Assembly: GCA_003427395.1 (NCBI GenBank)
Contig: BFEA01000188.1
Span: forward strand, 2,314,603 to 2,337,575
Source of the DNA: Chara braunii
Lineage: Eukaryota > Streptophyta > Charophyceae > Charales > Characeae
DNA length: 22,973 bases
Reading direction: 5' to 3'
Part shown: positions 9,186 through 18,174 of the stretch, in pieces
How the letters are laid out: each line of letters begins with the position of its first letter
Position numbering within the stretch: the stretch's first letter is position 1
Translations under genes and position numbers: made by a program
Notes under the pieces: generated by a model
The model's database searches: none
Seen by the model: only the letters and a program-made list of their open reading frames with translations
What the model was told of the DNA's origin: nothing

Positions 9186-10551
9186 CCACACTACTCAAGG
9201 CATGGGTGACCCTGTGTCACTCTTCCTAATCTTAGAGGTAAGCCATTCTTAAAACTAAACAACACTGTAACTCTGATCGCGATTATGGCTAGGGATTACT
9301 TTACCCTTTGTGCCCGGGAACCTTTCCCACCGCCACCAGTAAGTCTCCCACTCCCACTAATGGCACCGCCACCCATAGGGCTTCGGGGATTTACAGACCC
9401 AGCAGAGAACTCATCTCTTCATCATATTAATTTCCCAGATACTGCCATAGATATGTAAGTGGTAAAATTAGTGCAGGAATTCCCAAGATGACCATAGGTC
9501 GAGCGTAGAACACTCCCCGCACCACTCAAGGCTTGGGTGACCCTGCAATACTGTTTCCTACGCTTGAAGAGCGACCACTTTTGGGAAATAAACTTCAATA
9601 TGTCCCGATAGGCAGAATACACTGAGAAAGTCACCAACAACAGAGGCGATCCCAAAAACGTGAAATACCCAAACAAAATTCAAAAAATCTACAAGACGTC
9701 AGACAATAGAAACGATTGCTACACTCAACCCAAAACTCTAAGATATCTTAATCCCCCAACATCGCCATCAATACCAACAACAAAAACAGTTCCAAGAATC
9801 CACTACGTAGACAACCCTAATGGAACAAACTCAATGGCTAAAAGGTGGGAAGGAAGAATAAGCATTAGGGTGACCCACACATCAACGCTGACCAAAACAC
9901 TGTAAAGAGCCTTTGTTGCCTTGACGGGTTTCCCACCACGCACCCAATGGATACAACTCTAGTTTGCTCTTCACCGGGTCTCTCGTATCATCCCAACCCC
10001 GTGAGCTTCACCCTAAACCACCGCAAACCAAATTAAATGAAAACTCAGAACATGAAGTAAGTGAGCGTCATACTGCCTTGTGACGAAGGTAAATCAAACG
10101 AGATTTGCTGCAGCCGCAAACCAAATTAATTGAGAACTCAGACCATGAATTAAATGAACATCATACTGCCTTGCGAAGAAGGTAAGTCAAACAAGACTTC
10201 CTGCAGCCCTTGAAAATGCCGGAGCGCTGCCACCGCAGCCGCACGCTCTCCCACTGCGTCCAGGTACGCCGCTCCGCCTTCCATGCTTTCCTATTGATCG
10301 AGGCAGTCAGGATGACGTGTCGTGAAGTACAGCGCGCAGCCTTTAGATGGTGAGAAAGGAACCCCCCTTTCCAGCAGATGGCTTGAGGGGAAGGCGGCTC
10401 CTCTGGTATCAAGGTCTTGTGAGGTGTGTAGGTTGGTATGGAGGTCCGATAAGGAGCTGCCAGGATGCCATGGCGTAAGAGTGCGAAGCACTCCCTACCC
10501 ACTCAAGGGCTAGGCTACGCCAGGGCACTGTCGCCATAGCTCTCACACAGC
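9186..10551. other. Non-coding interval with diverged direct repeats, up to the sequence gap
   Basis: No gene is supported; open frames are short and carry no recognisable domain. Two copies of a roughly 55-bp diverged repeat (containing CTCAAGGC and TGGGTGACCCTG) lie at 9186-9243 and about 9517-9574, and a weaker third is near 10489-10525. The gypsy LTR ends exactly at the start of the first copy, so the element probably inserted into or beside this repeat. Confidence 0.7.
10021..10206. repeat. Tandem duplication, two 93-bp units
   Basis: Units 10021-10113 and 10114-10206 both begin CCGCAAACCAAATTAA and end CTGCAG. By eye they differ at about 17 of 93 positions, so the duplication is old. 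No coding role is visible. Confidence 0.85.
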
Positions 10552-10786
10552 NNNNNNNNNNNNNNNNNNNNNNNNNNNNNNNNNNNNNNNNNNNNNNNNN
10601 NNNNNNNNNNNNNNNNNNNNNNNNNNNNNNNNNNNNNNNNNNNNNNNNNNNNNNNNNNNNNNNNNNNNNNNNNNNNNNNNNNNNNNNNNNNNNNNNNNNN
10701 NNNNNNNNNNNNNNNNNNNNNNNNNNNNNNNNNNNNNNNNNNNNNNNNNNNNNNNNNNNNNNNNNNNNNNNNNNNNNNNNNNNNNN
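10552..10786. other. Assembly gap (235 N)
   Basis: Run of unknown bases. A minisatellite starts just after it, which probably explains the failure to assemble. Confidence 0.99.
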
Positions 10787-10804
10787 AAAAAAGGTGTATC
10801 GGCC

Positions 10805-11007
10805 CCATGGTCGGGCCACGGCCGAGATGTCCCGGCCACACCCCAGATTGGCCACGACCGAGATGTCTCGGCCACACACCAGATTGGCCACGGCCGAGAT
10901 GTCTTGGCCACACCCCAGATTGGCCACGGCCGAGATGTCTCGGCCACACCTCAGATTGGCCATGGCCCAGATGTATAGGCCAAACCCCGGCCGTGGCCCG
11001 ACCATGG
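10805..11007. repeat. 36-bp minisatellite of nested palindromes bracketed by 19-bp inverted repeats
   Basis: Five units at a 36-bp period (palindromic cores at 10820, 10856, 10892, 10928 and 10964). The clearest core, GGCCGAGATGTCTCGGCC (10928-10945), has 8-bp perfect arms. The array begins with CCATGGTCGGGCCACGGCC (10805-10823) and ends with its exact reverse complement (10989-11007). The period is a multiple of three, so several frames stay open, but no protein is recognised. Confidence 0.93.
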
Positions 11008-11195
11008 TTGTTTTTTGTTTTTGTTTTTTGTTTTTGTTTTTTGTTTTTTGTTTTTTTTTTCCAGCCGTGGCACGGCGCGGCGCGGAGCAACCGACGAAAA
11101 AAAAAAAACAAACTTTTTTTTCCCCTTGCCACCACGGCGCGGCGTGGCGCGACTGACCGAAACAAAAAAAAAAAGAAAAAAAAAAAGACACAACC
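11008..11195. repeat. Poly-T / GC-rich / poly-A foldback pair
   Basis: T-rich tracts with scattered G, then a GC-rich island (about 11061-11096), then an A-tract. The pattern repeats: a T-tract, a related GC-rich island (about 11125-11160, sharing CACGGCGCGGCG) and an A-rich tract. Each T...A pair can fold back around its GC island. Lys- or Phe-rich open frames here are compositional artefacts. Confidence 0.75.
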
Positions 11196-11277
11196 GCCTT
11201 AATGAAACCTCCGCCCTGACACCACCGCCGGCCTGACTTACGAACGCCTTTTCGAACACAGGCCCTGACACAGACGC

Positions 11278-11760
11278 CGACGCCTGTTTTTTCTGCCCAT
11301 TACGAACTCCCATGTGACATACACGTACTTCCCCCAAAGTTGCTGGTGGGATGCAGCCTGGCACTATCTCACGGGCGAACACCTGCCCTGGGATGTTTGC
11401 ACCCTCCTGCTGGGAGGGCCTCCAAGGGGGGGAACAGACTGGACACCCTGCATGATAAACCTGTTCACCTACTCCAGACTAACGGTGTTAATGGCTGCCT
11501 GGAGGATGCGATGTGCCTACGAAAGGAAGCAACATGATTTTGGTTTTATGCAAGCACGGGCAACAATCATAGACACTATCACAGCCAATACCCAGGATGC
11601 CTGGAGACAGATGCAATCTGAGCTACGGAAAGAACCTGAAGTGGCCAGAAAACGACACATATTGGATACCTTCAAAACCACCTGGATGGACAGCAATGGG
11701 AGACTGTGCACCCTGGACAACGACCACTCCCTTAAGTGGCAGCCCTGGCTGTCAACGGAG
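11278..11760 (+). pseudogene. LINE ORF2 C-terminal fragment
   Basis: The plus strand encodes PWDVCTLLLGGPPRGGTDW, then MAAWRMRCAYERK and a long helical stretch ending near LKWQPWLSTERHW. This resembles the region after the reverse transcriptase of L1-type LINEs, where a Cys/His motif is followed by a Trp-rich, helical tail. Just upstream a frame-shifted CFFCPLRTP segment (about 11283-11310) and then YFPQSCWWDAAW fit a C-X2-C...H...C knuckle broken by one frame change. The frame stays open to 11913, but the part after about 11760 is Pro-rich and probably not original coding. No RT core remains, so this is a 5'-truncated copy. Confidence 0.55.
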
Positions 11761-12100
11761 AGGCACTGGGAAAGGCTTCCAAGGCACCACTTTCAGGTGG
11801 TATGCCAACCTACAAATTCCATTCTCATTCCATCAGCGTACTGTGCCCAACAACCCGACCACCTCACCCCGACCGCAACCCCCCTCAGCAGCCGCCCGCC
11901 CCCTCCCTGCTAGCCCTGCCTTCTCCTTCCCCTCTCCCCTCCCCTTCCCCCCGCTCACGCCCATGACCTTCCCATGACCTTCCCTGACCTTCCCTGACCT
12001 TCCCTCTGCCTCTGCTTTCTTGACCTTCCATCTCGATTGCCGGCCAGGGATGTCCCCGAATAGACCTGCTTTTTTTTGTTTTTGTTTTTTGGGACAATTG
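11761..12100. other. Pro-rich / pyrimidine-rich interval with a 10-bp tandem repeat
   Basis: No gene is supported. A pyrimidine-rich stretch (11860-12005) contains about four copies of GACCTTCCCT at 11965-12005. It could be LINE 3' untranslated sequence following the fragment upstream, but no tail or target duplication could be placed. Confidence 0.5.
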
Positions 12101-12154
12101 CTCCAATCTATTCGTGGGGACCAGCACATGCTGGGAACCGGGCCCAGCATCCCA
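12101..12154 (-). pseudogene. Fragment homologous to 14086-14139 (WDAGP...PTNR motif)
   Basis: The minus strand encodes WDAGPGSQHVLVPTNRLE. It matches the plus strand at 14086-14139 at about 80% of 54 bases by eye, and many differences spare the protein motif. On the minus strand an A-rich Lys/Thr stretch follows directly. It is a remnant of some repeated coding element; the family is not recognised. A LINE ORF1 N-terminus is one possibility, because the intact LINE here has LTPTNRLFGG near its N-terminus. Confidence 0.5.
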
Positions 12155-12668
12155 TGTGGAATTATACAAGTCATTTAACAGTCTGAGAATTAAAGGAATT
12201 CAGGAAATTTTAGGAAAAAACATGGGCAACTACTACAAAAAACCATCTGCCTAATATGGTCAACCCTGAAATCAGAAAAGCCGAGGGTCAAAACTGAACC
12301 CACCTGCTATCCAAACCTCCCCTCCTCAACAGACAAGACGCCGGTCCATTCTTTCAGTCCTCGTACCAGAACTCACTTGATCTCATACCCGCTTCTGCCA
12401 GGGTAACAGGGCACCACAACCTTCCCCAGTGTTGACCAACCTAGTTCTGACAGACAGGAAATGCCTTCCTCCTTCGACATCTCCCTTAGCCGCAAGCCCC
12501 TGACCCAGGTTACAGGGTAATACCCTGGCGCCGGCTACGTCAGACGATCTGGTTATGCCGTCCACCCTCGGCATAACTCCACAGGCCTCAAGCTCCTCCC
12601 AGGTCACAGAGCATAAACTCCAGCACTGGCCTGTGTCGTCCCAGCATCGTCCTTCTAACCCACTTACC

Positions 12669-12878
12669 TTAAACCACCAGTACTTGCCCCAGCTATCGAT
12701 GCCGAGCCTGAAAACGGGCTGCACGCCGTTTCGCGCCGACCCGCCAGCTCAACAAAAAAAACTTGTTTTGGCTGGCGGTGCCAGCCTTTAAGGGCCGGTA
12801 CCCGGAGCCTCCGAAAGTTGCGGGGCATTAACGGCAATGCCCCGCGGCCGATGTATGGGCCAAGTACTGGTGGTTTAA
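12669..12878. mobile_element. Candidate MITE: TTAA-bounded element with inverted termini
   Basis: The left end reads TTAAACCACCAGTACTTG (12669-12686). The right end reads as its reverse complement, CAAGTACTGGTGGTTTAA (12861-12878), and similarity continues inward for about 15 more bases with mismatches. TTAA at both borders would suit a piggyBac-like target duplication. The 210-bp interior has a GGCTGGC/GCCAGCC hairpin and no coding capacity. An alternative reading is that the motif encodes a conserved YWWF peptide. Confidence 0.45.
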
Positions 12879-13172
12879 CAAGCAACCCCTCCCCTGTGGA
12901 AAGCCCCCTTACTACCTCCCACCCTCCAGTTCTAAATCCCCCCCTTTCCCTCCTGGATTCCAACCATAGGCTTAAAAAACAGCTAGTGATCAATTACTTC
13001 AAAAGACTGGGGGGAAAAGTATTATACCCCTCCTGCCTGTTAGAAATAAACAGCCAGAACCACACTCTCCCTCAATTCAACCCTCTGTTCCTCCCTGCCC
13101 CTGCTGCAAGGAGCCACCATCTCCCATCAGCCCCAGTTCGTAACAGCCCCCTTCGGACACCCCATGCTCCCT

Positions 13173-13204
<32 letters not shown>

Positions 13205-13560
13205 GAAATCCCTGAGTTATATACAGTTCCCCCTAAAGTATACCATTGTAGAGCCGAGGTTCCCCTCTCCCCCTGTCCCACCTCAAAGTAGCACAGCCCA
13301 TCCTGTCTCTCCTCCTGTTGAAACCAACACTAACCCATTGTCCTCCCCCCCATCCGCCGTGGCTGACCGGACCAAATCAGCCCAGCCCCCGGTGAGGACA
13401 CCCCCCTTCAACGGCCTCTCCCTCTCCATGAAGCTGCGCCTCCTACCTCGTGCAGCCTCAGCAGGAAAAGCTCCAAACCCTAGAGGGTGATCCTAGCGTC
13501 ACCTCCCCTACCTTTCCCACCTTTCCCCCCCACCTTTTGAAGTAAAACCATGAAGCAATT
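12879..13560 (+). other. Pro/Ser-rich low-complexity interval with weak coding look
   Basis: Plus-strand frames at 12818-13174 and 13209-13490 translate to Pro/Ser-rich, disordered-looking sequence without a known domain. A LINE ORF1 linker would look like this, but so would any pyrimidine-rich DNA. A poly-T insertion splits the interval. Confidence 0.35.
13168..13218 (-). mobile_element. Near tail-only retroposon insertion with target-site duplication
   Basis: TCCCTGAGTT occurs at 13168-13177 and again at 13209-13218. Between them are only a T-run (13176-13204 in total) and GAAAT. On the minus strand this is five bases of body followed by poly-A, flanked by a 10-bp duplication: the signature of an extremely 5'-truncated, LINE-mediated insertion. 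Confidence 0.75.
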
Positions 13561-13998
13561 AAACGAGAGCTGAAGAGGAATTCAACGTAGCTTTCACAAA
13601 AAAAATCATCAGCGAAACTACCTTAGACTTAGTACTGAAAAGCAAAACAAGATTCAAAGATTAGAATGATTCGAATAGAAAAGTTTCCACCAACTAAGAG
13701 AATCAGAATACGAAGCACTTCAGTTTTCAGATAGGTAGACAGTTACGAAAACTAGAGGTTAGACACATGAAATCAAGAAAAATTATATGAATTTTAGGTT
13801 TAGATATCCATAAAGGATTTTCGAATCAGGTTCTCAAACCACGGTTTGAGAATCGTTTAGCAAAGACGTTCGGCACATATTAGTTTAAGAATCATTTTCA
13901 AAAAACCATGTTATCAGTCCATCAGAGAATAGGCCTGTTAATGCAGGGCGGAAGGGGAAACAGGCACAGTCAGAGTACAAATTCCCAAAGGCAGGGCC
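13561..13998. other. AT-rich interval without a recognised gene
   Basis: Stop codons in all frames. The only structure seen is a short inverted repeat, CTCAAACC...GGTTTGAG, at about 13832-13850. Confidence 0.6.
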
Positions 13999-14280
13999 TT
14001 GGTACTTGCGGACATCGTGGTGACAAATGCTCTGGCAGCAACCTCATTTTCAACTTCATTCTCTACATTAAACATTGTTTACTACTGGGACGCTGGACCC
14101 CATTTCCAGCAAGTGCTGCTCCCCACTAATAGATGGAACCCTCCAGTAGGGGAGCCACTTGAGGAGGATGCTCTTATCACCTACTCAAGTGGTACTCCCC
14201 ACAACAAGAGGTTTTACCCCCCCTCCCCCCACCCCCCCCCAAAAAAAAGGATGCGTAGGGTCTCGCTCCAAGATTTCTAG
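13999..14280 (+). pseudogene. Fragment with WDAGPHFQQVLLPTNRW motif, homologous to 12101-12154
   Basis: The plus-strand frame gives about 93 codons, including VYYWDAGPHFQQVLLPTNRW and a Pro/Lys-rich end before a stop at 14278-14280. The central 54 bases are about 80% identical to the minus strand at 12101-12154, so the motif comes from a dispersed coding repeat. No start codon is convincing and the family is unknown to me. Confidence 0.45.
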
Positions 14281-14559
14281 ACAGGGGGCCCCGCCACCCC
14301 ACTCCCGACTTCTAGGAAAGGGACATAAAATCCCGTTGGAGAGTGCCTTTTACCACACTGTACTCTGGAACGGGAGTCTGAACATGACAGTTGCCACATA
14401 CCGACACGTTGGATGCGAGGCAGTCTGACCAAAGTCTGTTTGTCGCTTTGAGCTCCACTCGGGACGCTGGGACGAAACTCGGAGGTCCAAAGGAGCTCTC
14501 CTGAAAATGCAGCTTTGCAGGGTGTGGTTTCGGAAGTGCTCTCGGGTGCGAAATTCTGA

Positions 14560-14600
14560 CAGCTCCGGAATTTGATCTGACAGATCAAATTCGAGAGCTG
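14560..14600. repeat. 41-bp near-perfect palindrome (cruciform-capable)
   Basis: The 20-base arms around a central A at 14580 match except at two adjacent positions. The inner 12 pairs (14568-14579 with 14581-14592) are perfect, and the outer CAGCTC/GAGCTG pairs close the stem. Confidence 0.9.
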
Positions 14601-14859
14601 GTGTGGCGATGCTCCACTCCTGAAAACAGCCACTTTCGGGGCTAGTGTGGCGAGGCCCGAGTTCGAGAGCCATCAGACCCGTGTGACTCGCGAGAGCTGT
14701 CAGACCCTCCTGAGTCTTGGAATTCCCTACCTTGGTCCACTACGGCCTCTACATGCTCAAAAGAAATCATGGTTGTGTATCTTTCCGTGCTCTAGGAGAA
14801 GATTCACTCTCGTTTTGCACATTTCGAGAGTAGTGGAGAGAGGCCCTAGTGCTAGAACG

Positions 14860-15117
14860 ATGGACTCTAGAATTTCAAGACTACTGCGCTACACAACTAC
14901 ACTACACCTAAACTCCTCCTTTGTCCACCTCGAGGCTGCACCAGGGGTGGAGGGCAGCCACTATCCGTTTCAATGGACTGACAGGGACCGGGTATTTAGA
15001 ATCAGTGTATTGGGAGATGGATCCGAAAAACGGGCATACCGACCGGCAATGTCTATTGCCATGCTATCCTTCAACCCACTAGACTGTTTGGAAATGTCCG
15101 GTCACATCTATAACTAG
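14860..15117 (+). CDS. Unrecognised small open frame
   Basis: An ATG at 14860-14862 opens about 85 codons ending at TAG 15115-15117; the frame is also open upstream to 14647 without another ATG. The product has mixed composition with no membrane segment and no motif I know. Neighbours are all repeats, so a transposon remnant or a chance frame is at least as likely as a gene. Confidence 0.15.
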   Translation: MDSRISRLLRYTTTLHLNSSFVHLEAAPGVEGSHYPFQWTDRDRVFRISVLGDGSEKRAYRPAMSIAMLSFNPLDCLEMSGHIYN

Positions 15118-15202
15118 CACACCAAAGTCAAGCCGCCAAGTCTCCCCTGTCACCAGGTCACCAGGGACAGGTCTGCACATATGCTGTCTGAAAGCAGTGG
15201 TA

Positions 15203-15485
15203 CCTTAAACCACCAGTACACGGCCCCAACCTTGCAGAAATGTTTTCGTCGCCTACTCCAAAAATTTTGCATTTTGGGCCTTCAGGACTACAATGGCCGG
15301 TCATGCCAGCCAAAATAGAAAAGGAAGTGCTTTTTTTTTTTTTTTTTTATAACAAAAACACCAGTCAAGTGTGACGGTAAGAGCATACACACTTGCCTGC
15401 TTCGCTGATGGCTCCATTCCATCGGCGGGAAAAGTTTGGCCCGCAGTGCAGTGCCTCCAGGCCTGGGCATATTGGTGGTTTAAAG
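15203..15485. mobile_element. Second TTAA-bounded inverted-terminus candidate
   Basis: The left end has TTAAACCACCAGTAC (about 15203-15217) and the right end has ATTGGTGGTTTAA (about 15473-15485). The inner bases are only loosely complementary. The interior shares nothing obvious with 12669-12878 apart from the ends, and it holds a 17-base T-run near 15333. The right end can also be read as coding (AWAYWWFKEE). Confidence 0.3.
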
Positions 15486-15836
15486 AAGAAACGAGCAGGC
15501 AGCAAACATATCCTAAAATCCTCTGCACACCCCTTCTGAGCGCTGTGAGCCCTTGTCCAATCCTCTGATCAGAAAGCAATGCTGGGTGCGAAGTTGTCCA
15601 TCTAGTCAGACTGTGCTTCCACATGCAGATCATGCACTTCCTGGTGCATTCTGACCAGGCTAGTTTAGCTTGGTCTCTACCACATGGCTGAGTGTCTCTG
15701 ACAGTGGTGTGAGCAGCCGTTTGATTTGTGCTTTCAACTTTTCTTCAACAAAAGAAAGGGTACACTGTTTGGAAATGTCCCCTTTATTTTCAATCAACGG
15801 GGGGTACCGTAGCGCCCAGTAGCCTACCATCATTGT

Positions 15837-15952
15837 ATCAAGCTCTTTTTTTTTTTTTTAATGTGGTCCGATGGACCATGGATCAGATATTAAACTGATC
15901 AGAACAGATACTACACTTGATCTTAGCCAAAAGGCCAAGAGATCAAGCTCTT
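15837..15952 (-). pseudogene. U2 snRNA pseudogene: U2 snRNA retropseudogene, 3'-truncated, poly-A tailed, with target-site duplication
   Basis: On the minus strand, 15941 to 15860 carry the start of U2: GGCCTTTTGGCTAAGATCAA, then GTGTAGTATCTGTTC with the intact branch-site-pairing GTAGTA (15909-15914), TTAATATCTGAT, and a TGGTCC/GGACCA hairpin matching stem-loop II. After about 82 bases the copy stops and runs into 14 A residues (T-run 15846-15859). ATCAAGCTCTT flanks it on both sides (15837-15847 and 15942-15952). The Sm site, stems III and IV and the first few bases are missing, so it is not a working U2 gene. Confidence 0.92.
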
Positions 15953-18118
15953 ATTTTTCAAAAGGTACCTTTTTGGTTTCAATTAAACCACCAGGAGGGA
16001 GATCCCACTACCGATGTATGTGGAGTAGTGGAGAGGTTGTGTGACTCCGAAGCACCTTGGATCGGACTGGATATCTGCAGTGTGTTTTTATTTGTATTTA
16101 CGCACCAGGACATATGTGTGTTTTGGGGGCCTCCCATTGGGTGGTATTTCTTTTCTTTTTGAACAAGTGTTCCTCTTGGGGTCCCAAACGTGAGTGGAAA
16201 TCATAACAATTTTTTTTGTGATGATTTTCACACACCTTCTACTCACCTTTGTGTCATTGGCGATGCTTGGAAGACAGGCAGAAGTGATTGTGGTTTGGGA
16301 GGTGTTTTGGAGGGTTCGATCCTCTCACCTACGGCAAGTGCTGTATGCAGTTACTCTTGCTCTCCTTTGTCAAAGAGAAGTTATGTGAGAACAACCCAGT
16401 AACGTGCAATGTGGCCCATTTCAAGGAAGCCTCAGAGTATTGTCAATGAATATGGTCCATGTGCCGGCTCACATGCAGTTGTTTCGACTGCCAAGCCATG
16501 GTCAGTGAATCATGCCCTGACATCTGACACCCCGGCTGGAGCAGACACCATCTGTGAGAAGAGCACTTTCTTTTCTTTTTTTGATTTTATTCCTTCATTT
16601 GTTTGTTCATGAAATGGTTTTTTGCATTTATTTTCCCTATTTCACGCTGCCACCCACCTGTCCCCCACCCGTCCCACACCCGTCACACTAATCCAAATCC
16701 ATGGGTAGTGGGATCTCCCTCCAGTGCATCCATCTGATTCCATCAGGATTCAAACTCCTAATTTGTTTAGTAACAGTTAGTATGTGTGTGTACCATTCAG
16801 GACCACATGGAGTGAATCATACGGAATCATTTTCAAGATTCAGTGGGCTGATTCATGCTTTTTTTTTTTTCTTCTTTTTTCTTTTTTTAAAGCTATATTC
16901 TTCTCTCAATTTCACCTCACACTACCTACCTACAACTACTCCTAATTGTCGGCCTACGCCCCCTGGAAGGAAAATTCATAGGGCATTAGATAAATCAACA
17001 CAACCTACCTGAGGTATACGGGACCGCCAGGGAGGAAAGAGGTGTTCCTTCTACAAGAAAATTTCCTTGGGAAATGAACATAACAAAGCTGAGGCATCTG
17101 CGATTGCTAGGGAGGATAGAGCTGGCCGGCTATAGGTCAAACGCTGCCCTCTGATCTCCACTGCTGCCATATCTTTCTTCTCTTGGATCTCTGATCTCTG
17201 ATATCACTTCCTGGGCGTTCGCACTAGCAATGCCTTCCTCTATTTTTATGACCACAATGCCGGCCATATTCATATTGAATATTGATTGAAAAAACTCCTT
17301 GTATGAGAGTGCACCATGACTCATCATGGAAAGCTTGTGGGGTTGCATCTGGCGACAAAGCGCCCAGGAAAACAGGACAATTCCGCTTTTCGTCCTCCAC
17401 TGCCATCGTATCTCTGTACGATGTGGTGTCTGCTCTTACCGGCTTCACGATCCGCACCTAGCGCACGTGCACGAAGGCCAAGGCGCTTGAACGTGTCCTC
17501 GTCACAGGCTGACGCGGATCCACGTCAGATCCTTGGACTTAGGTGGGGGGGTCACTCTCCATACCTTTCTCCTAGGATTCCGCGTTTCATCCTCCATTGC
17601 CATCGTATCTCTGTACGATGTAAGGCCTTGTAAGGTGGACATTGACTGTTCATCTGTGATGGAGTAGGCGGAGCAAGCCCTGGTAGAAGGAAAGTGTGAG
17701 ATTACCATTTTCGTGTTGTTCATATTCTTCCAGGCGTTTAGAAGTAGTCCTGTGTACGTAGTGTCAGCACAGGGGAGGAAAGCACCAGCATCTAGCTGTC
17801 AGGGAGTTCTCTCGTGCTAGGTTGTGACTGTTGCATCGCAGGGACGTCCTTCTGTCTGTGGATTACGGGGACGTCAACTTCTCTCTGGTTCAGAAATTTG
17901 GAGGAATAGAGTCATCTGGTTGTAGGGAAGATTTACTACATTTCTGCATATTCTGGCTATAATTGGGCAGTGGCTGCGACTTCACGAGGACTACATCTTC
18001 TTCCCAGCAACAGCATTATGAAATCGGAGCTTTGATTACCTGGTACGTTCTCTCCACCGTTGTCCCTCCCCTAACCTTGGATCCCTCCTCTTTTTTGAGC
18101 ACCAAGCCAGTCATTAAA
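15953..18118. other. Non-coding interval with T-runs and short diverged repeats
   Basis: No gene is supported; frames of 60-105 codons have no known domain. Visible items are T-rich tracts near 16570 and 16860-16890, a diverged 34-bp direct repeat at about 17007-17040 and 17091-17124 (CTGAGG...AGGGAGGA), and the hairpin repeat described at 17391-17620. Confidence 0.6.
17391..17620. repeat. Dispersed 36-bp direct repeat carrying a hairpin, two copies
   Basis: About 17388-17423 and 17585-17620 match except for two or three bases. Each contains CATCGTATCTCTGTACGATG (17404-17423 and 17601-17620), a 7-bp stem with a 6-base loop. The minus strand of both encodes SYRDTMA-x-EDE-x-RN, so the repeat could equally be a duplicated coding scrap. 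Confidence 0.75.

Positions 18119-18157
<39 letters not shown>
18119..18157. repeat. (TAA)n microsatellite
   Basis: About thirteen TAA units. AGCCAGTCA occurs just before (18105-18113) and again just after (18166-18174), which may be a target duplication or chance local duplication. It could be the tail of an older retroposon. Confidence 0.93.
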
Positions 18158-18158
<1 letters not shown>

Positions 18159-18174
18159 CATCCCGAGCCAGTCA

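Noticed and set aside
10820-10981. Five regularly spaced 36-bp palindromic repeats resembling a CRISPR array
   Set aside because: The units are contiguous without unique spacers and the context is eukaryotic; it is a minisatellite.
10951-11382. Lys-, Asn- or Phe-rich open frames
   Set aside because: They are products of poly-A/T tracts, and some only bridge the N gap.
15860-15941. Functional U2 snRNA gene
   Set aside because: The Sm site, stems III and IV and the 5' bases are missing, and it has a poly-A tail with target duplication.
16192-16235. Imperfect hairpin around GAAATCAT...ATGATTTTC as a possible small RNA precursor
   Set aside because: The arms have several mismatches around a T-run; no stronger evidence is visible.
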